From: Planctomyces sp. SH-PL62
GTDB lineage: Bacteria; Planctomycetota; Planctomycetia; Planctomycetales; Planctomycetaceae
Length of the DNA: 49,418 nucleotides
Direction: 5' to 3'
Assembly: GCA_945893045.1 (NCBI GenBank)
Contig: CAMDEA010000043.1
Location: forward strand, 1 to 49,418
The notes below the pieces were generated by a model, which ran no database searches, was not told where the DNA came from, and was given only the letters and a program-made list of their open reading frames with translations. Of the stretch, positions 1-7,240 are shown piece after piece; position 1 is the first letter of the stretch; the number at the start of each line of letters is the position of its first letter. Position numbers and translations under genes: made by a program.

Positions 1-176
1 CGAGCGAGTTCCTGACGATCCGAGTTCCGTCCCGATTCGACTTCCACATACTCCCGCACGATGTCCCCCCGGTTCTGTTGAGCGAATCCGACCACGGCGG
101 CTTTCTGCCCTTCCAGTCCTAGCCCGCTCTCGCCTTGCTTCTTTGTTGAAACTCGAAAGTATGCGACGATCTTCAT
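1..176 (-). CDS. Serine recombinase (resolvase/invertase family), N-terminal part, cut by window edge
   Basis: The reverse strand from 176 reads MKIVAYFRVSTKKQGESGLG and continues open to base 1. YxRVST followed by a GL-x-GQ segment is the N-terminal catalytic motif of serine site-specific recombinases; Ser10 would be the nucleophile. Only about 58 codons are inside the window, so the DNA-binding part and the exact subfamily (small resolvase or large integrase) cannot be seen. It lies downstream of a replication-type gene and an AlpA-like HTH gene on the same strand, so it probably belongs to the same mobile element. The ATG at 174-176 is the only start that keeps the motif at the very N-terminus, as usual in the family. 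Confidence 0.85.
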   Translation of the reverse strand, partial: MKIVAYFRVSTKKQGESGLGLEGQKAAVVGFAQQNRGDIVREYVEVESGRNSDRQELA

Positions 177-245
177 GGCGACTGACTCCCGTTCGGCGTT
201 GTTCTATCGGCAACGGGAACAATGTAACGTCACTGTCGTTGTTTG

Positions 246-455
246 TCAACTGGTTGGTTTCACGAATTTGGCCAGAGCGTTCCCGCGTCGTTTCGCAAAC
301 TCCCGGTCAGCTTCCGAGCGTCGCGAGTTCCGAGCTTGCTCCCGGTAATCCTTCACGAGCCGAGCCAGTTCAGCCTGCGTGACCGCCCCGGCCACTTCTT
401 TCGCCCACGCGGCCAAGTCGGCGGTCGATTCGATGTCTTTCAATTTGTCAGGCAT
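246..455 (-). CDS. Small hypothetical protein (69 aa)
   Basis: It starts with ATG at 455 and overlaps the end of the upstream gene by 8 bp, which suggests translational coupling. The product is short, charged and probably helical (MPDKLKDIESTADLAAWAKE at the start, lysine/arginine-rich end). I recognise no family. A longer reading from 569 would run through the upstream gene in another frame and is unlikely. The overlap, the shared strand and the position in the mobile-element block support it being real. Confidence 0.6.
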   Translation of the reverse strand: MPDKLKDIESTADLAAWAKEVAGAVTQAELARLVKDYREQARNSRRSEADREFAKRRGNALAKFVKPTS

Positions 456-957
456 GGATGGTCTCCGAAGGATTCGGGTTGGTTGGCGGGAACAATTTGT
501 TGATGAGTTCGCGAACGATGTCACCCACGAAGAGAGGTTCCGAGAGTTCGCCCGTGGAATCATCGTCATCGTGCCGGCGACGTCGTTTGGCCTCGCGTTC
601 CGGGTTCCGCAGTTTCAGCACTCGTTGCCGCGCGGCGTCGTCTTGCTCGTTCGTCAGCATACCCCATCGGCGTCCGTGGATGATCCAGGCGAACAAGGCT
701 GGCGGATTTTCGCCGTGGTCGAGAGCACACTCCGCGGCGGCGAAGACGTTGAATAGCTCGGCGTCGTACAGGCTGACGGAAGCCGTCTTGGTCGCGGCAT
801 ACCATTCGAGCACCTTGGCGTTGTCACGGAGGTCGGCGGTGATGAGCTTGCGAGGTTTGTTCGGTTGTCTTGTCCCGCCGCGTCGTGGTTCCTTCTGGCT
901 CATGGCTTGCTTCATGGCTCTTGCCTTTGCTTTGTCCGAAATGAACTTCAAAAACAC
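448..957 (-). CDS. Hypothetical protein of the mobile-element block (169 aa)
   Basis: It opens with GTG at 957; an internal ATG at 915 is an alternative start. The N-terminus is very basic (KEPRRGGTRQPNKPRK), the middle is a helical core with Trp and aromatic residues (YDAELFNVFAAAE, LFAWIIHGRRWGML), and a KRRRRHDDDD charged switch follows. I recognise no catalytic motif or named family. It is followed by an 8-bp overlapping small gene and lies just beyond the iteron array, so it is probably an accessory or DNA-associated protein of the element. That role is inferred from context only. Confidence 0.65.
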   Translation of the reverse strand: MFLKFISDKAKARAMKQAMSQKEPRRGGTRQPNKPRKLITADLRDNAKVLEWYAATKTASVSLYDAELFNVFAAAECALDHGENPPALFAWIIHGRRWGMLTNEQDDAARQRVLKLRNPEREAKRRRRHDDDDSTGELSEPLFVGDIVRELINKLFPPTNPNPSETIHA

Positions 958-1006
958 ATCGTCAGCGATGCCGCTTCGGCGTCGTTGACGTTGTGTGATA
1001 ATTTCT

Positions 1007-1049
1007 CTTGAAGATAAGACTTGAAGATCATGCTCCCTTGAAGATAAGA
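1007..1049. repeat. Three short direct repeats (CTTGAAGATAAGA) beside the iterons
   Basis: CTTGAAGATAAGA occurs at 1007-1019 and 1037-1049, with a shorter copy CTTGAAGAT at 1020-1028. The run is more A+T-rich than its surroundings and abuts the iteron array, an arrangement common in replication origins. An origin role is inference. Confidence 0.6.
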
Positions 1050-1053
1050 GCGA

Positions 1054-1163
1054 TGACCATTTTCTTACCCCCCACGATGACCAGTTCTTTACCCCGTCCT
1101 GACCACTTTCTTACCCCCTACGATGACCAGTTTCTTACTCCCCCCTGACCAGATTCTTACCCC
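1054..1163. repeat. Iteron array: five 18-bp direct repeats
   Basis: Five copies of TGACCAsTTTCTTACCCC (plus-strand reading) begin at 1054, 1078, 1100, 1124 and 1146. They are spaced alternately 24 and 22 bp, about two helical turns, so a protein could bind all of them on one DNA face. The fifth copy contains the stop codon of the adjacent winged-helix gene (1157-1159). This is the layout of Rep-binding iterons of plasmids and plasmid-derived elements. A multiple-repeat transposon end is the main alternative. Confidence 0.8.
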
Positions 1164-1909
1164 CTCGCCACTTTGAATGTCAGAGTGCAAGTTCCTTCCG
1201 ACTTCGGAGTGACCACCACACGGAAAGCCTGATTCGGAAAGAGCACGTCGGTATCGTCGCCACCGTCTCGCGTGTTGCGAATCCGTTCGACGATGCCCAA
1301 GCTGGCAAGCTGTCGCTTCGCATCGACGATGGCGGGCCTGCTCAGTCCGGTCTCACTTTTGAGGCTCTTGAGCGAAAACCGAAATTTGTCCGCGCCGCCG
1401 ATGTTGTCGAGACTGGCCCAAAAATCATCGGCGTCGAGTCCCTTTCCGTCTTGTCGTTCGATGGCGGCTTTCATCGCGGCGAGCCTCGACATGACGACCG
1501 ACAACACGGCCTTGCACGACCAGGGGAGACGCCTACCACCGCAGGCCCACCGCGGCAGAATGACGTAGTCGCCAAGTGTGCCCTTCGTTTTCGCTGTCAC
1601 CTTGATCGTGCAAGTCCTGCGCGCTCGACCCGTGCGAGTGTGACAGCGTCCGACGTTGTCGATCCATCCGCGATTGTGAAGCGTGACGAGATGTTTTCTC
1701 ACCGTCGCGACCGGTAGCCTCGCACGTTCTGAGAGCTTGCCAGCGGAGACGAACGTCTCTTTGTTGGCCTCGCGAAGAATACCTCCCAGAGTTTGCACGG
1801 CGGGTCCGACGTCGCGCATGATCGACAACGGCAACTTGAGCCATTCACCGTTGAGCGAGGCAAGCAAACTGATTTCCTCGCGCGGGTGCGCGTCCGCGAG
1901 CGTCGTCAT
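1157..1909 (-). CDS. Replication-initiator-like protein with two winged-helix regions
   Basis: The product has 250 aa. Residues about 55-85 form a helix-turn-helix (KLSERARLPVATVRKHL), and a second similar unit lies near residues 180-215 (LKSETGLSRPAIVDAKRQLA). Two winged-helix domains in a protein of this size next to iterons fit the Rep families of small plasmids and integrated satellites. That match rests on architecture, not on a recognised sequence family. The start ATG overlaps the upstream nuclease-like gene by 4 bp (ATGA), and the stop codon is inside the first iteron. A transcriptional regulator is the alternative. Confidence 0.6.
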   Translation of the reverse strand: MTTLADAHPREEISLLASLNGEWLKLPLSIMRDVGPAVQTLGGILREANKETFVSAGKLSERARLPVATVRKHLVTLHNRGWIDNVGRCHTRTGRARRTCTIKVTAKTKGTLGDYVILPRWACGGRRLPWSCKAVLSVVMSRLAAMKAAIERQDGKGLDADDFWASLDNIGGADKFRFSLKSLKSETGLSRPAIVDAKRQLASLGIVERIRNTRDGGDDTDVLFPNQAFRVVVTPKSEGTCTLTFKVARG

Positions 1910-2352
1910 CGGGACACCTCGCCGAGCGGGATGATGATGACTCCCTCAAGACCACGGATCTCAGCGATGGGGACGAGCACCAGTTCGGCAGCTTTGCCGT
2001 CGCCACCGAATCGAGTCTCATACCGACCAGACACCACACAGCGGCGGAGCACGTCCGTCTTCAACAGCATGGCCTCGCGACCGATGACGATGGCGAACCA
2101 GCTCGCGCCGGTCGTCATCAGCCCGCTCGGCTGACCACGATGCCGAATCTCGACCGCCACGCGCCCCGTCTTCTCCGCGAGCAAATCATGCTTCACTTCC
2201 ACGTGAGCCTGTAGCAGCAAGTCGAACGATGCCGCGCCGATCGTCTTCGCCACGAGATAGCCGCGAGCGGTGAACCACTCCGCGACCGCCATCTCGGCCG
2301 CGTCACCGCGCGACTTCGCCGCGAGCCACTCACGAGAATCGGGACGATTCAC
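1906..2352 (-). CDS. PD-(D/E)XK-like nuclease fold protein
   Basis: The 148-aa product begins with a helical segment (RGDAAEMAVAEWFTARGY) followed by FDLLLQAHVEVK. This is a good match to the E-x(n)-D-x(n)-E-x-K pattern of restriction-endonuclease-like folds, including archaeal Holliday-junction resolvase relatives. The start is GTG at 2352 in a GTGA overlap with the AlpA-like gene, and the end overlaps the Rep-like gene by 4 bp, so three genes are translationally coupled. Processing of element DNA is plausible, but the substrate is unknown. Confidence 0.6.
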   Translation of the reverse strand: MNRPDSREWLAAKSRGDAAEMAVAEWFTARGYLVAKTIGAASFDLLLQAHVEVKHDLLAEKTGRVAVEIRHRGQPSGLMTTGASWFAIVIGREAMLLKTDVLRRCVVSGRYETRFGGDGKAAELVLVPIAEIRGLEGVIIIPLGEVSR

Positions 2353-2579
2353 GGCTGGCCCTCCTGCGTCGCATCAGTCGAGCCGACAACCGGAAAGCCG
2401 GCGAGCCAGGCTTCCACGTCCGAACGTCGCCAGCGAATGCACTGACTCGTGAGCGCGATAGCCGGCGGCAGCTTGTTCGCCTCTTTCATGCGCCAAATCG
2501 TCGGCTTGGACACGGACAACATCGCCGACAGTTCGCGAGCGTCGATCAGCACTGACGGAGCGAGGGTGACATCACGCAT
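2349..2579 (-). CDS. AlpA/excisionase-like helix-turn-helix protein
   Basis: The 76-aa protein carries LSAMLSVSKPTIWRMKE, the helix-turn-helix of AlpA/MerR-type excisionase proteins, followed by the wing and IRWRRSDVEAWLA, a typical end of the family. Such proteins control excision or transcription of integrated elements. I chose ATG 2579 because it overlaps the end of the upstream frameshifted HTH gene by 8 bp; a longer start at 2627 would run into that gene. Its stop overlaps the GTG of the nuclease-like gene. Confidence 0.8.
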   Translation of the reverse strand: MRDVTLAPSVLIDARELSAMLSVSKPTIWRMKEANKLPPAIALTSQCIRWRRSDVEAWLAGFPVVGSTDATQEGQP

Positions 2580-2777
2580 GGCGGGATTCCTCCCGCTGTT
2601 CATCGGTGCGTTCGCCAATCGCAGCACGTCGCGAGAGTGCCCGCGTCACAGCTTCGATGTCGAACAAATATCGGGAGTCGGCACATAGGCACGGGATGCG
2701 TTCCGCGTCCGCTTCGGCCTTGAGCCAGCGCGACGTAACGCCGATGCGGCGCGATGAAGAGAAAGTAGCTCGCCCAT
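2572..2777 (-). pseudogene. Frameshifted small HTH gene upstream of the AlpA-like gene
   Basis: ATG 2777 follows a strong ribosome binding site (GAGGTGA) and gives MGELLSLHRAA, then the frame is lost. A different frame continues with RRIGVTSRWLKAEADAERIP and runs to a stop at 2572 that overlaps the next gene. Together they read as one HTH protein that has lost a few bases. The sequence around the break (CGCGCCGCATCGGC) would regain frame by restoring one 7-bp GCGCCGC unit, so slippage in a short tandem repeat is a likely cause. No start codon opens the second frame. Confidence 0.55.
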
Positions 2778-2813
2778 TGTCTCACCTCATCCACGTCGAT
2801 CGAAGCTGATTCG

Positions 2814-3836
2814 TTGATCGTCTGCCGGGACTGTGGACTGCCCAAGGCGAAGGGCGAGTTCCGTCGTCGGTTCCGTGATAGGCCGGTACTGATCCAACAG
2901 TGCTCAAGGTGTCATGCGTCCGAAGAGACTCGCCGGGCGTTCAAACGGCGTCAGTCCCGCAACGATCGGCGACTTGGAGCAATGGCTCGCGGCATCGCCC
3001 TTGCGGATCATCACGATCGAGTTCGTGTGCTCGCGGGACGATTATTCAAAGAGTTCGGTGGAGTTGCTGGGGTCGCGCGTCGGCTGAACTCATTGACGGA
3101 GAGATGCTTCGCGGCCTTATATCGAGCCTCGACAACAAATAGTCCGGTGAGAACTCTCTTCACGAGGACGAGAACAGGAATCGGGGGATGCCGGCGTAAG
3201 CCGGATGCCGTCGCCGACGTTGGGTGTTCCGTGATGCACCTCACGCGAGGATCACGCACGCTACGACTCGATATCGCCAACAAACTGGCCGCTTACTTCA
3301 ACCGGACCGTGTGGCCAGCATCAAATGAAGGAGAAACGGCATTGAACAGCAATGAAGTCAAACAACTTGCCACCGCGATTCACAATGCGGACAAACCACG
3401 ACCCTTTCAACGGCTAGAAAAGGCCCTCGATGAGATGAACACGACGTACCCGCGGCCTACTCTGCCATTGCTTTCATTGAGTCCACCGTTTGATGTGCGG
3501 CAGCGAACGAACACGAAAAAATGGCCGAATGCTGAACTTCCTGGCGTCTACATTTTTCTCGACGAGCAGCAACAAGTTCTCTATGTCGGCAAAGAGTCAC
3601 ACAGCAAGTTAAATGTCCGGCTTGATTCTTGGTTCACTAAGGCCGGAAAGCCGAGATTGGCAAAAAAGGCGTGGGTCTTTGGAGTCCACTATGTCGTGAC
3701 GATCTGCGTTCCAAAGTCGAATTCGTTTGAGGCCCCGGCAATCGAAGAATTCCTTATCCGGCGGCTTTGCCCCCTAGGAAATAAGCATGGCAGAAGTACG
3801 GCTTTCTGGCACAACTTTGATCAACTGAGTCAATGA
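2814..3836 (+). CDS. GIY-YIG-type nuclease domain protein with zinc-ribbon-like N-terminus
   Basis: The 340-aa reading frame starts with a CxxC...CxxC pattern (CRDCGLPK, CSRCH), as in a small zinc ribbon, and continues with a basic helical segment. From about residue 245 it has GVYIFLDEQQQVLYVGKES, which fits the GIY...YVG core, with an Arg (VRLDSWF) and a late Glu (IEEFLIRRL) as expected for this nuclease fold. The middle (about residues 105-165) is low in recognisable structure, and base composition drops after about 3280. The frame could therefore be a fusion of two unrelated pieces. The start is uncertain. Confidence 0.55.
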   Translation: MIVCRDCGLPKAKGEFRRRFRDRPVLIQQCSRCHASEETRRAFKRRQSRNDRRLGAMARGIALADHHDRVRVLAGRLFKEFGGVAGVARRLNSLTERCFAALYRASTTNSPVRTLFTRTRTGIGGCRRKPDAVADVGCSVMHLTRGSRTLRLDIANKLAAYFNRTVWPASNEGETALNSNEVKQLATAIHNADKPRPFQRLEKALDEMNTTYPRPTLPLLSLSPPFDVRQRTNTKKWPNAELPGVYIFLDEQQQVLYVGKESHSKLNVRLDSWFTKAGKPRLAKKAWVFGVHYVVTICVPKSNSFEAPAIEEFLIRRLCPLGNKHGRSTAFWHNFDQLSQ

Positions 3837-3933
3837 TTCTCGTTTTGCTGAGCCTGTCAGGTTGACGTGGAGACTTCCGGGCATCGCAGCCAACGCAACT
3901 TCGCGAGGGCTGTTGGATGCCTCAAGTGGAGTC

Positions 3934-4365
3934 TCAAACGATGCCCAACCTCAACGCTGCCGCCGAGCGAATCCGTGGGTCGGCGTCTACGACATCGACA
4001 CCGAGCGACAGAGCTTGCGCCGCCAGGATGACATCACCGTCGATGGTGTTGTCGCCGGCGGTGGGCTGGCCTGATTGGCGAGCGTCGGCCCACAGTTTGG
4101 CCGCTCGGCGCATCGCTGAAGTTGTCAGCGGCAGATAGTCCAGCGATTCCGTCAGCGTGTCGAGCATTGCCAGGCCATTGATTTTGTTGGCTCGCAGCAA
4201 TTCGCGACGCACCTCGTAGTCCGCGATCTCCGGCACGATGACCCGGACACCTGCCTCGATCAACGATTGCAGCCATGCCGAACAGGCCAAGTTGAGCGGT
4301 GAAGGTTTGGGATTTGTCGCCAGTCCCAACGGTCCTGCATCGAGCAACACCACGCGACTCACCAT
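3934..4365 (-). CDS. PIN-domain toxin (VapC-like)
   Basis: The 143-aa product has the PIN pattern: VVLLDAGPL with the first acidic residue, a Glu in IVPEIADYEVRREL, and the late acidic cluster TIDGDVILAAQALSLG followed by VVDAD. PIN toxins are metal-dependent ribonucleases held inactive by the cognate antitoxin. It overlaps the upstream antitoxin gene by 7 bp (ATGGTGA), the usual order for vapBC modules. The overlap and complete length make it a plausible intact toxin. Confidence 0.8.
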   Translation of the reverse strand: MVSRVVLLDAGPLGLATNPKPSPLNLACSAWLQSLIEAGVRVIVPEIADYEVRRELLRANKINGLAMLDTLTESLDYLPLTTSAMRRAAKLWADARQSGQPTAGDNTIDGDVILAAQALSLGVDVVDADPRIRSAAALRLGIV

Positions 4366-4643
4366 GACACCCCCTGGAGTTCGGGCGGAAACAACGGGCG
4401 GTCAGACAGGCGATCCGCATCGAGAGCCTGGAACAAATCGTTCTCCGGTTCCTGCTGATCTCGTCGCGCGGCATCATCTCGCCACGCTTGAAGTGCGGCG
4501 ATGGCTCGATCACTTCGAGTCTGCGGCAGGGCGTGTTGCTCCAACACGCGCAAGGCGTAAGCGTCCAATGGAACGCCCTTGCGGACGGCTGCACGCGTTA
4601 GGCTCTCTTCCACGGCCGGCGGCAGGGCAAGCGTGAGTGTCAT
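4359..4643 (-). CDS. Antitoxin partner of the PIN toxin
   Basis: The product from ATG 4643 has 94 aa. It begins MTLTLALPPAVEESLTRAA, an N-terminal strand-helix that resembles ribbon-helix-helix type antitoxins, and has an acidic C-terminal tail likely to wrap the toxin. AAAGGA lies upstream of the chosen start. The gene overlaps the PIN gene by 7 bp. The antitoxin subfamily is not certain. Confidence 0.75.
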   Translation of the reverse strand: MTLTLALPPAVEESLTRAAVRKGVPLDAYALRVLEQHALPQTRSDRAIAALQAWRDDAARRDQQEPENDLFQALDADRLSDRPLFPPELQGVSW

Positions 4644-4919
4644 CGTCGTCTGGTCCTTTCCTGTGGAGAGGGCGAGTTGGCATCGCCTGACATTTGCCGT
4701 TCGCGCATCGGCGACGTTTGGCATTTTTCCGGGCGTGTTCACTGTTCTCACTGTAGTCGATTCTTATTTGTCGGACACGGGGAACTCAAATATGCGGCTT
4801 GTCGAGCATCGGTGGACAACGGGGGCAGGTCCAGTGATTCGGGTCCAGGTTGATTGCGGCAGCAAGCCGTCATCGTCACTCCCCAAGATGAGGCGTCATC
4901 ATCCGCCGTGAGCCGTCTG

Positions 4920-5053
4920 AGCGTCATGCTCTGCGACGCGCAGCATTCCCAATTCGAGGGTGCTTTCGATCATCACTCGCACGTTGGGGCGGCAGTTCGC
5001 GAAGCTGCGCTCGGCGCGGGTCTCCTGACCCCGCCGCTGGACTGGACCGCAGG
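4920..5053. repeat. 134-bp direct repeat, copy A
   Basis: This stretch is repeated at 6822-6955 in the same orientation, with about six substitutions and no gaps. It lies in the gap between the antitoxin (ends 4643) and the XRE gene (ends 5224). The minus strand reads as a protein-like fragment containing RPNVRVMIESTLELGMLRV, so it may be a remnant of a gene end. The rest of the 4644-5223 gap shows nothing recognisable. Confidence 0.85.
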
Positions 5054-5223
5054 TCTCCCTCGTATTCGTGGTCATCTCCAGAGCAGTCATCCGCTGAAGC
5101 TGGAGACCTTCGGTCGGACGCGGGTGCGGGGTCGGGAGACCCGCGCACAGCGCGTTCGCCAGCATCGCGTTGCGGAAGGAACTGCTCAGGTTGCGAACAC
5201 CGGCGAAGTCCAAGTGTATTTGC

Positions 5224-5598
5224 TCACCCACCGACATCGACGACTCGGAACGAAATGCGGCGGCCGAGGGCCTCGGCGTAGCGATTGAGGGTGCTGATGG
5301 TTGGGTTCTCGTGAGTGCCGTTTTCCAGTCGGCAGATCGCGGCGCGGTCGATGCCGGTGCGCTCGGCGACGTCGGCAAGGCTCAGGCCGGCGGCTTCGCG
5401 GAGTCCCTTCAGGCAGACAATCGCTTTTCGCAAATCCCAATACTCGGCCTGCGTGACTGGCTCCGAGTAGTCGCCACTGGCCAGCAGTTGTTTCAGGCTG
5501 GGCTTTTCGAGTTGGAACTTCGCCCGCTTGGCTTGCTCGGCAGCGGCTTGAGCGGCGGTCTGTTGGCGAGGTCGATGAATGCGAGTGCGGCTGGTCAT
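5224..5598 (-). CDS. XRE-family antitoxin (HTH)
   Basis: The 124-aa protein from ATG 5598 has a basic N-terminus and a Cro/C1-type helix-turn-helix near residues 70-120 (LSLADVAERTGIDRAAICRL followed by ENG and NPTISTLNRYAEALG). The start overlaps the upstream toxin-like gene by 4 bp (ATGA), the toxin-first order seen in higBA-type modules. It probably binds its own promoter together with the toxin. Confidence 0.8.
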   Translation of the reverse strand: MTSRTRIHRPRQQTAAQAAAEQAKRAKFQLEKPSLKQLLASGDYSEPVTQAEYWDLRKAIVCLKGLREAAGLSLADVAERTGIDRAAICRLENGTHENPTISTLNRYAEALGRRISFRVVDVGG

Positions 5599-5891
5599 CG
5601 TTTTTTCCGTTTGCGGCTGGGTTGAGTTGGTTCCGGTGCGTCGTAGGCCGTGATCGGCCGCATGGTCAACGGATCGTCTTGAATGTGTTCCCATACGACG
5701 GCCAAGTATCGCCCCGTGGATGTGTATCCGAACGTGATCGGCTCCCCCGATGACCGGCTGATCGTCGTGACGCTGGCCCGGTCGTACAACACGTCCTCGA
5801 CTTCATCCATCGTGACGTCGTGTTCTTGGATGTGCTGGACGTTCCCGTCGGGTTCGTCCTCCAAGTCCCAGACGATGTGGATGTCATCCAT
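5595..5891 (-). CDS. BrnT-like toxin
   Basis: The 98-aa product has the arrangement of BrnT-type ribonuclease toxins: an N-terminal WDLEDEP segment, EHDVTMDEVEDVLYD, a GYTSTGRYLAVVWEHI strand and a basic tail (RKRKKR). It is immediately upstream of an XRE antitoxin with a 4-bp overlap. BrnT normally pairs with BrnA rather than an XRE protein, so the assignment is by fold pattern and context. Classification within the RelE/HigB superfamily is the alternative. Confidence 0.65.
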   Translation of the reverse strand: MDDIHIVWDLEDEPDGNVQHIQEHDVTMDEVEDVLYDRASVTTISRSSGEPITFGYTSTGRYLAVVWEHIQDDPLTMRPITAYDAPEPTQPSRKRKKR

Positions 5892-5965
5892 GTGTTCTCT
5901 TTCGACTTGACCACCTGCGTGGCTGTTGTATTTTTCAACAACAACGACCGTTCGTCAATTCGAGT

Positions 5966-6184
5966 TCACTTAGCGAGCAGGCGTGACTTCAAGTCCGCAA
6001 CGTCGAGCGGGGCAACTTGGCCGGCTCGGGCTTGTTCAATGCGCCGGCCGACCTCGGTTCGCAATGCTTCAAATTCTTCCAGATCGCGGTACATCGTGAC
6101 CGCGGCTTCAACAAACTCATCGCGCGAACCGAACTCGCCGCGCGTAACCTTCGTGTCGCTGTACTGCTCTAATTCCGTCTGCAT
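5966..6184 (-). CDS. ParD-like antitoxin without an adjacent toxin
   Basis: The 72-aa product from ATG 6184 contains VTRGEFGSRDEFVEAAV, the core of ParD-type ribbon-helix-helix antitoxins, and a helical C-terminus. No ParE-like gene lies downstream (5892-5965 is empty), and the gene upstream encodes a shortened PIN protein. It looks like an orphan antitoxin or one left after loss of its toxin. Confidence 0.65.
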   Translation of the reverse strand: MQTELEQYSDTKVTRGEFGSRDEFVEAAVTMYRDLEEFEALRTEVGRRIEQARAGQVAPLDVADLKSRLLAK

Positions 6185-6198
6185 GACAAGCGTCCCGA

Positions 6199-6516
6199 TC
6201 AATTGAAAAATTGAGACTCTGCCGACACTTCCACCCACATGCCGCGTCTGTTTCGGAAGGATTGTAGCCTCACGTTCTGAGTCGTACAGAACAAGGCGTC
6301 ATCCTCACGGTTTCCGTCTCCATGTCCCAGCACGTCGACAACGATGCCGAGAGACTCGGCGATCAACTCCCGCGAAACGACAAGCTGCAACTGGCGTTCG
6401 ATCAGCCAGAGATGGACGATCCGCCGATTCCAATTCGTCTTGGAGCCAGCCTTCAACGCACGCACGAAGACGTTCGTGTCGAGCACGACGGGAAGTCGCT
6501 TCCTGCGTTGCACCAT
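6199..6516 (-). CDS. PIN-domain toxin, apparently shortened
   Basis: The N-terminal two thirds fit a PIN domain (VVLDTNVFVRALKAG, then VVSRELIAESLGIVVDVLG). The expected late Asp-rich block is missing; after residue 70 the sequence changes to HGDGNREDDALFCTTQNVRL and ends at 105 aa, shorter than the usual 130-150. An inactivating C-terminal replacement or frameshift is likely. It lies 12 bp after its probable antitoxin. Confidence 0.6.
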   Translation of the reverse strand: MVQRRKRLPVVLDTNVFVRALKAGSKTNWNRRIVHLWLIERQLQLVVSRELIAESLGIVVDVLGHGDGNREDDALFCTTQNVRLQSFRNRRGMWVEVSAESQFFN

Positions 6517-6528
6517 CGACGGGCCGCC

Positions 6529-6759
6529 TTAGGCCTGCTTCTTCCGTCGATAGTCGCGAACGACCGCTTCCGTCGCGTCCATCCGAAACGGAGCACGCCG
6601 AGCCGCGACCGCCGATCGTTCCAGCAGTTCTTCGTCGCTCATCCGTTGGACGTACTCCTGAATGACCTGCTGCGCGAGAGCCTGCGGTTTCTTGTGCTGC
6701 TTCTCCGCGACAACTACCAAATCGTCCCACAGCCCTTTGCGGATGGTCAGGTCAGGCAT
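6529..6759 (-). CDS. Antitoxin partner of the shortened PIN protein
   Basis: The 76-aa product from ATG 6759 starts MPDLTIRKGLWDDLVVVAEK and is helical, with a basic end (RDYRRKKQA). Gene order antitoxin then PIN, with a 12-bp gap, is that of a type II module. The antitoxin family is not identified. Confidence 0.65.
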   Translation of the reverse strand: MPDLTIRKGLWDDLVVVAEKQHKKPQALAQQVIQEYVQRMSDEELLERSAVAARRAPFRMDATEAVVRDYRRKKQA

Positions 6760-6821
6760 GTTGAGTCTCCTCACAATGAAAACGCCGTCTGTTGCAGCAT
6801 GCCATAGCCTTGAGCAGCCTC

Positions 6822-6955
6822 AGCGTCATGCTCTGCGACGCGCAGCATTCCCAGTTCGAGGGCGCTTTCGATCGTCACCCGCACGTTGGGGCGGCCGTTC
6901 GCGAAGCTGCGCTCGGCGCGGGTCTCCTGACCCTGCCGCTGGACTGGACCGCAGG
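6822..6955. repeat. 134-bp direct repeat, copy B
   Basis: This is the second copy of the repeat at 4920-5053, with about six substitutions and the same orientation. It lies upstream of the second PIN module, so the BrnT-like/XRE, ParD-like and PIN genes (5224-6759) are bracketed by the two copies. The remainder of the 6760-7171 gap has no feature I can support. Confidence 0.85.
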
Positions 6956-7171
6956 GGTGAGACGGGTTGGACACGGCTCGGCCATTTGCATCCGCTGCTT
7001 GTGCTCGGCGTCGTACTGTCTTCGTTTCGCAGGATCAGCAACCCGTATGAGTCGGACGCTGATCGTGGCTGCTCCGATTCGCACAGCCTGCTTCAGTGTC
7101 GCACAGTGGCAGCGCGCGTTGAACGGGGCGCGTTCGCACGTCGAACGCCACCGTGGCACCCAAAACGTGCA

Positions 7172-7187
7172 TGGCACGTTGAATGCT
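7172..7187 (+). promoter_or_regulatory. Sigma-54 type promoter for the PAC2-ppsA operon
   Basis: TGGCACGTTGAATGCT matches the -24/-12 consensus TGGCACRNNNNTTGCW at 11 of 12 defined positions, with the required 10 bp between GG and GC. A transcript would begin near 7198, about 43 nt before the PAC2 start codon. Such promoters need an NtrC-type activator; one is encoded at 46711. Confidence 0.7.
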
Positions 7188-7240
7188 TATGACGTCGAGT
7201 GATGAATTCGCAGACGCGAACCCGACGCACGAGCAGAATC

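Noticed and set aside
1054..1163. Possible CRISPR array
   Set aside because: The repeat unit is 18 bp with only 4-6 bp between units, far too short for spacers; it fits iterons.
4854..5288. Plus-strand frame over direct repeat copy A
   Set aside because: The frame depends on repeat sequence and has no ribosome site or domain; copy B changes residues freely.
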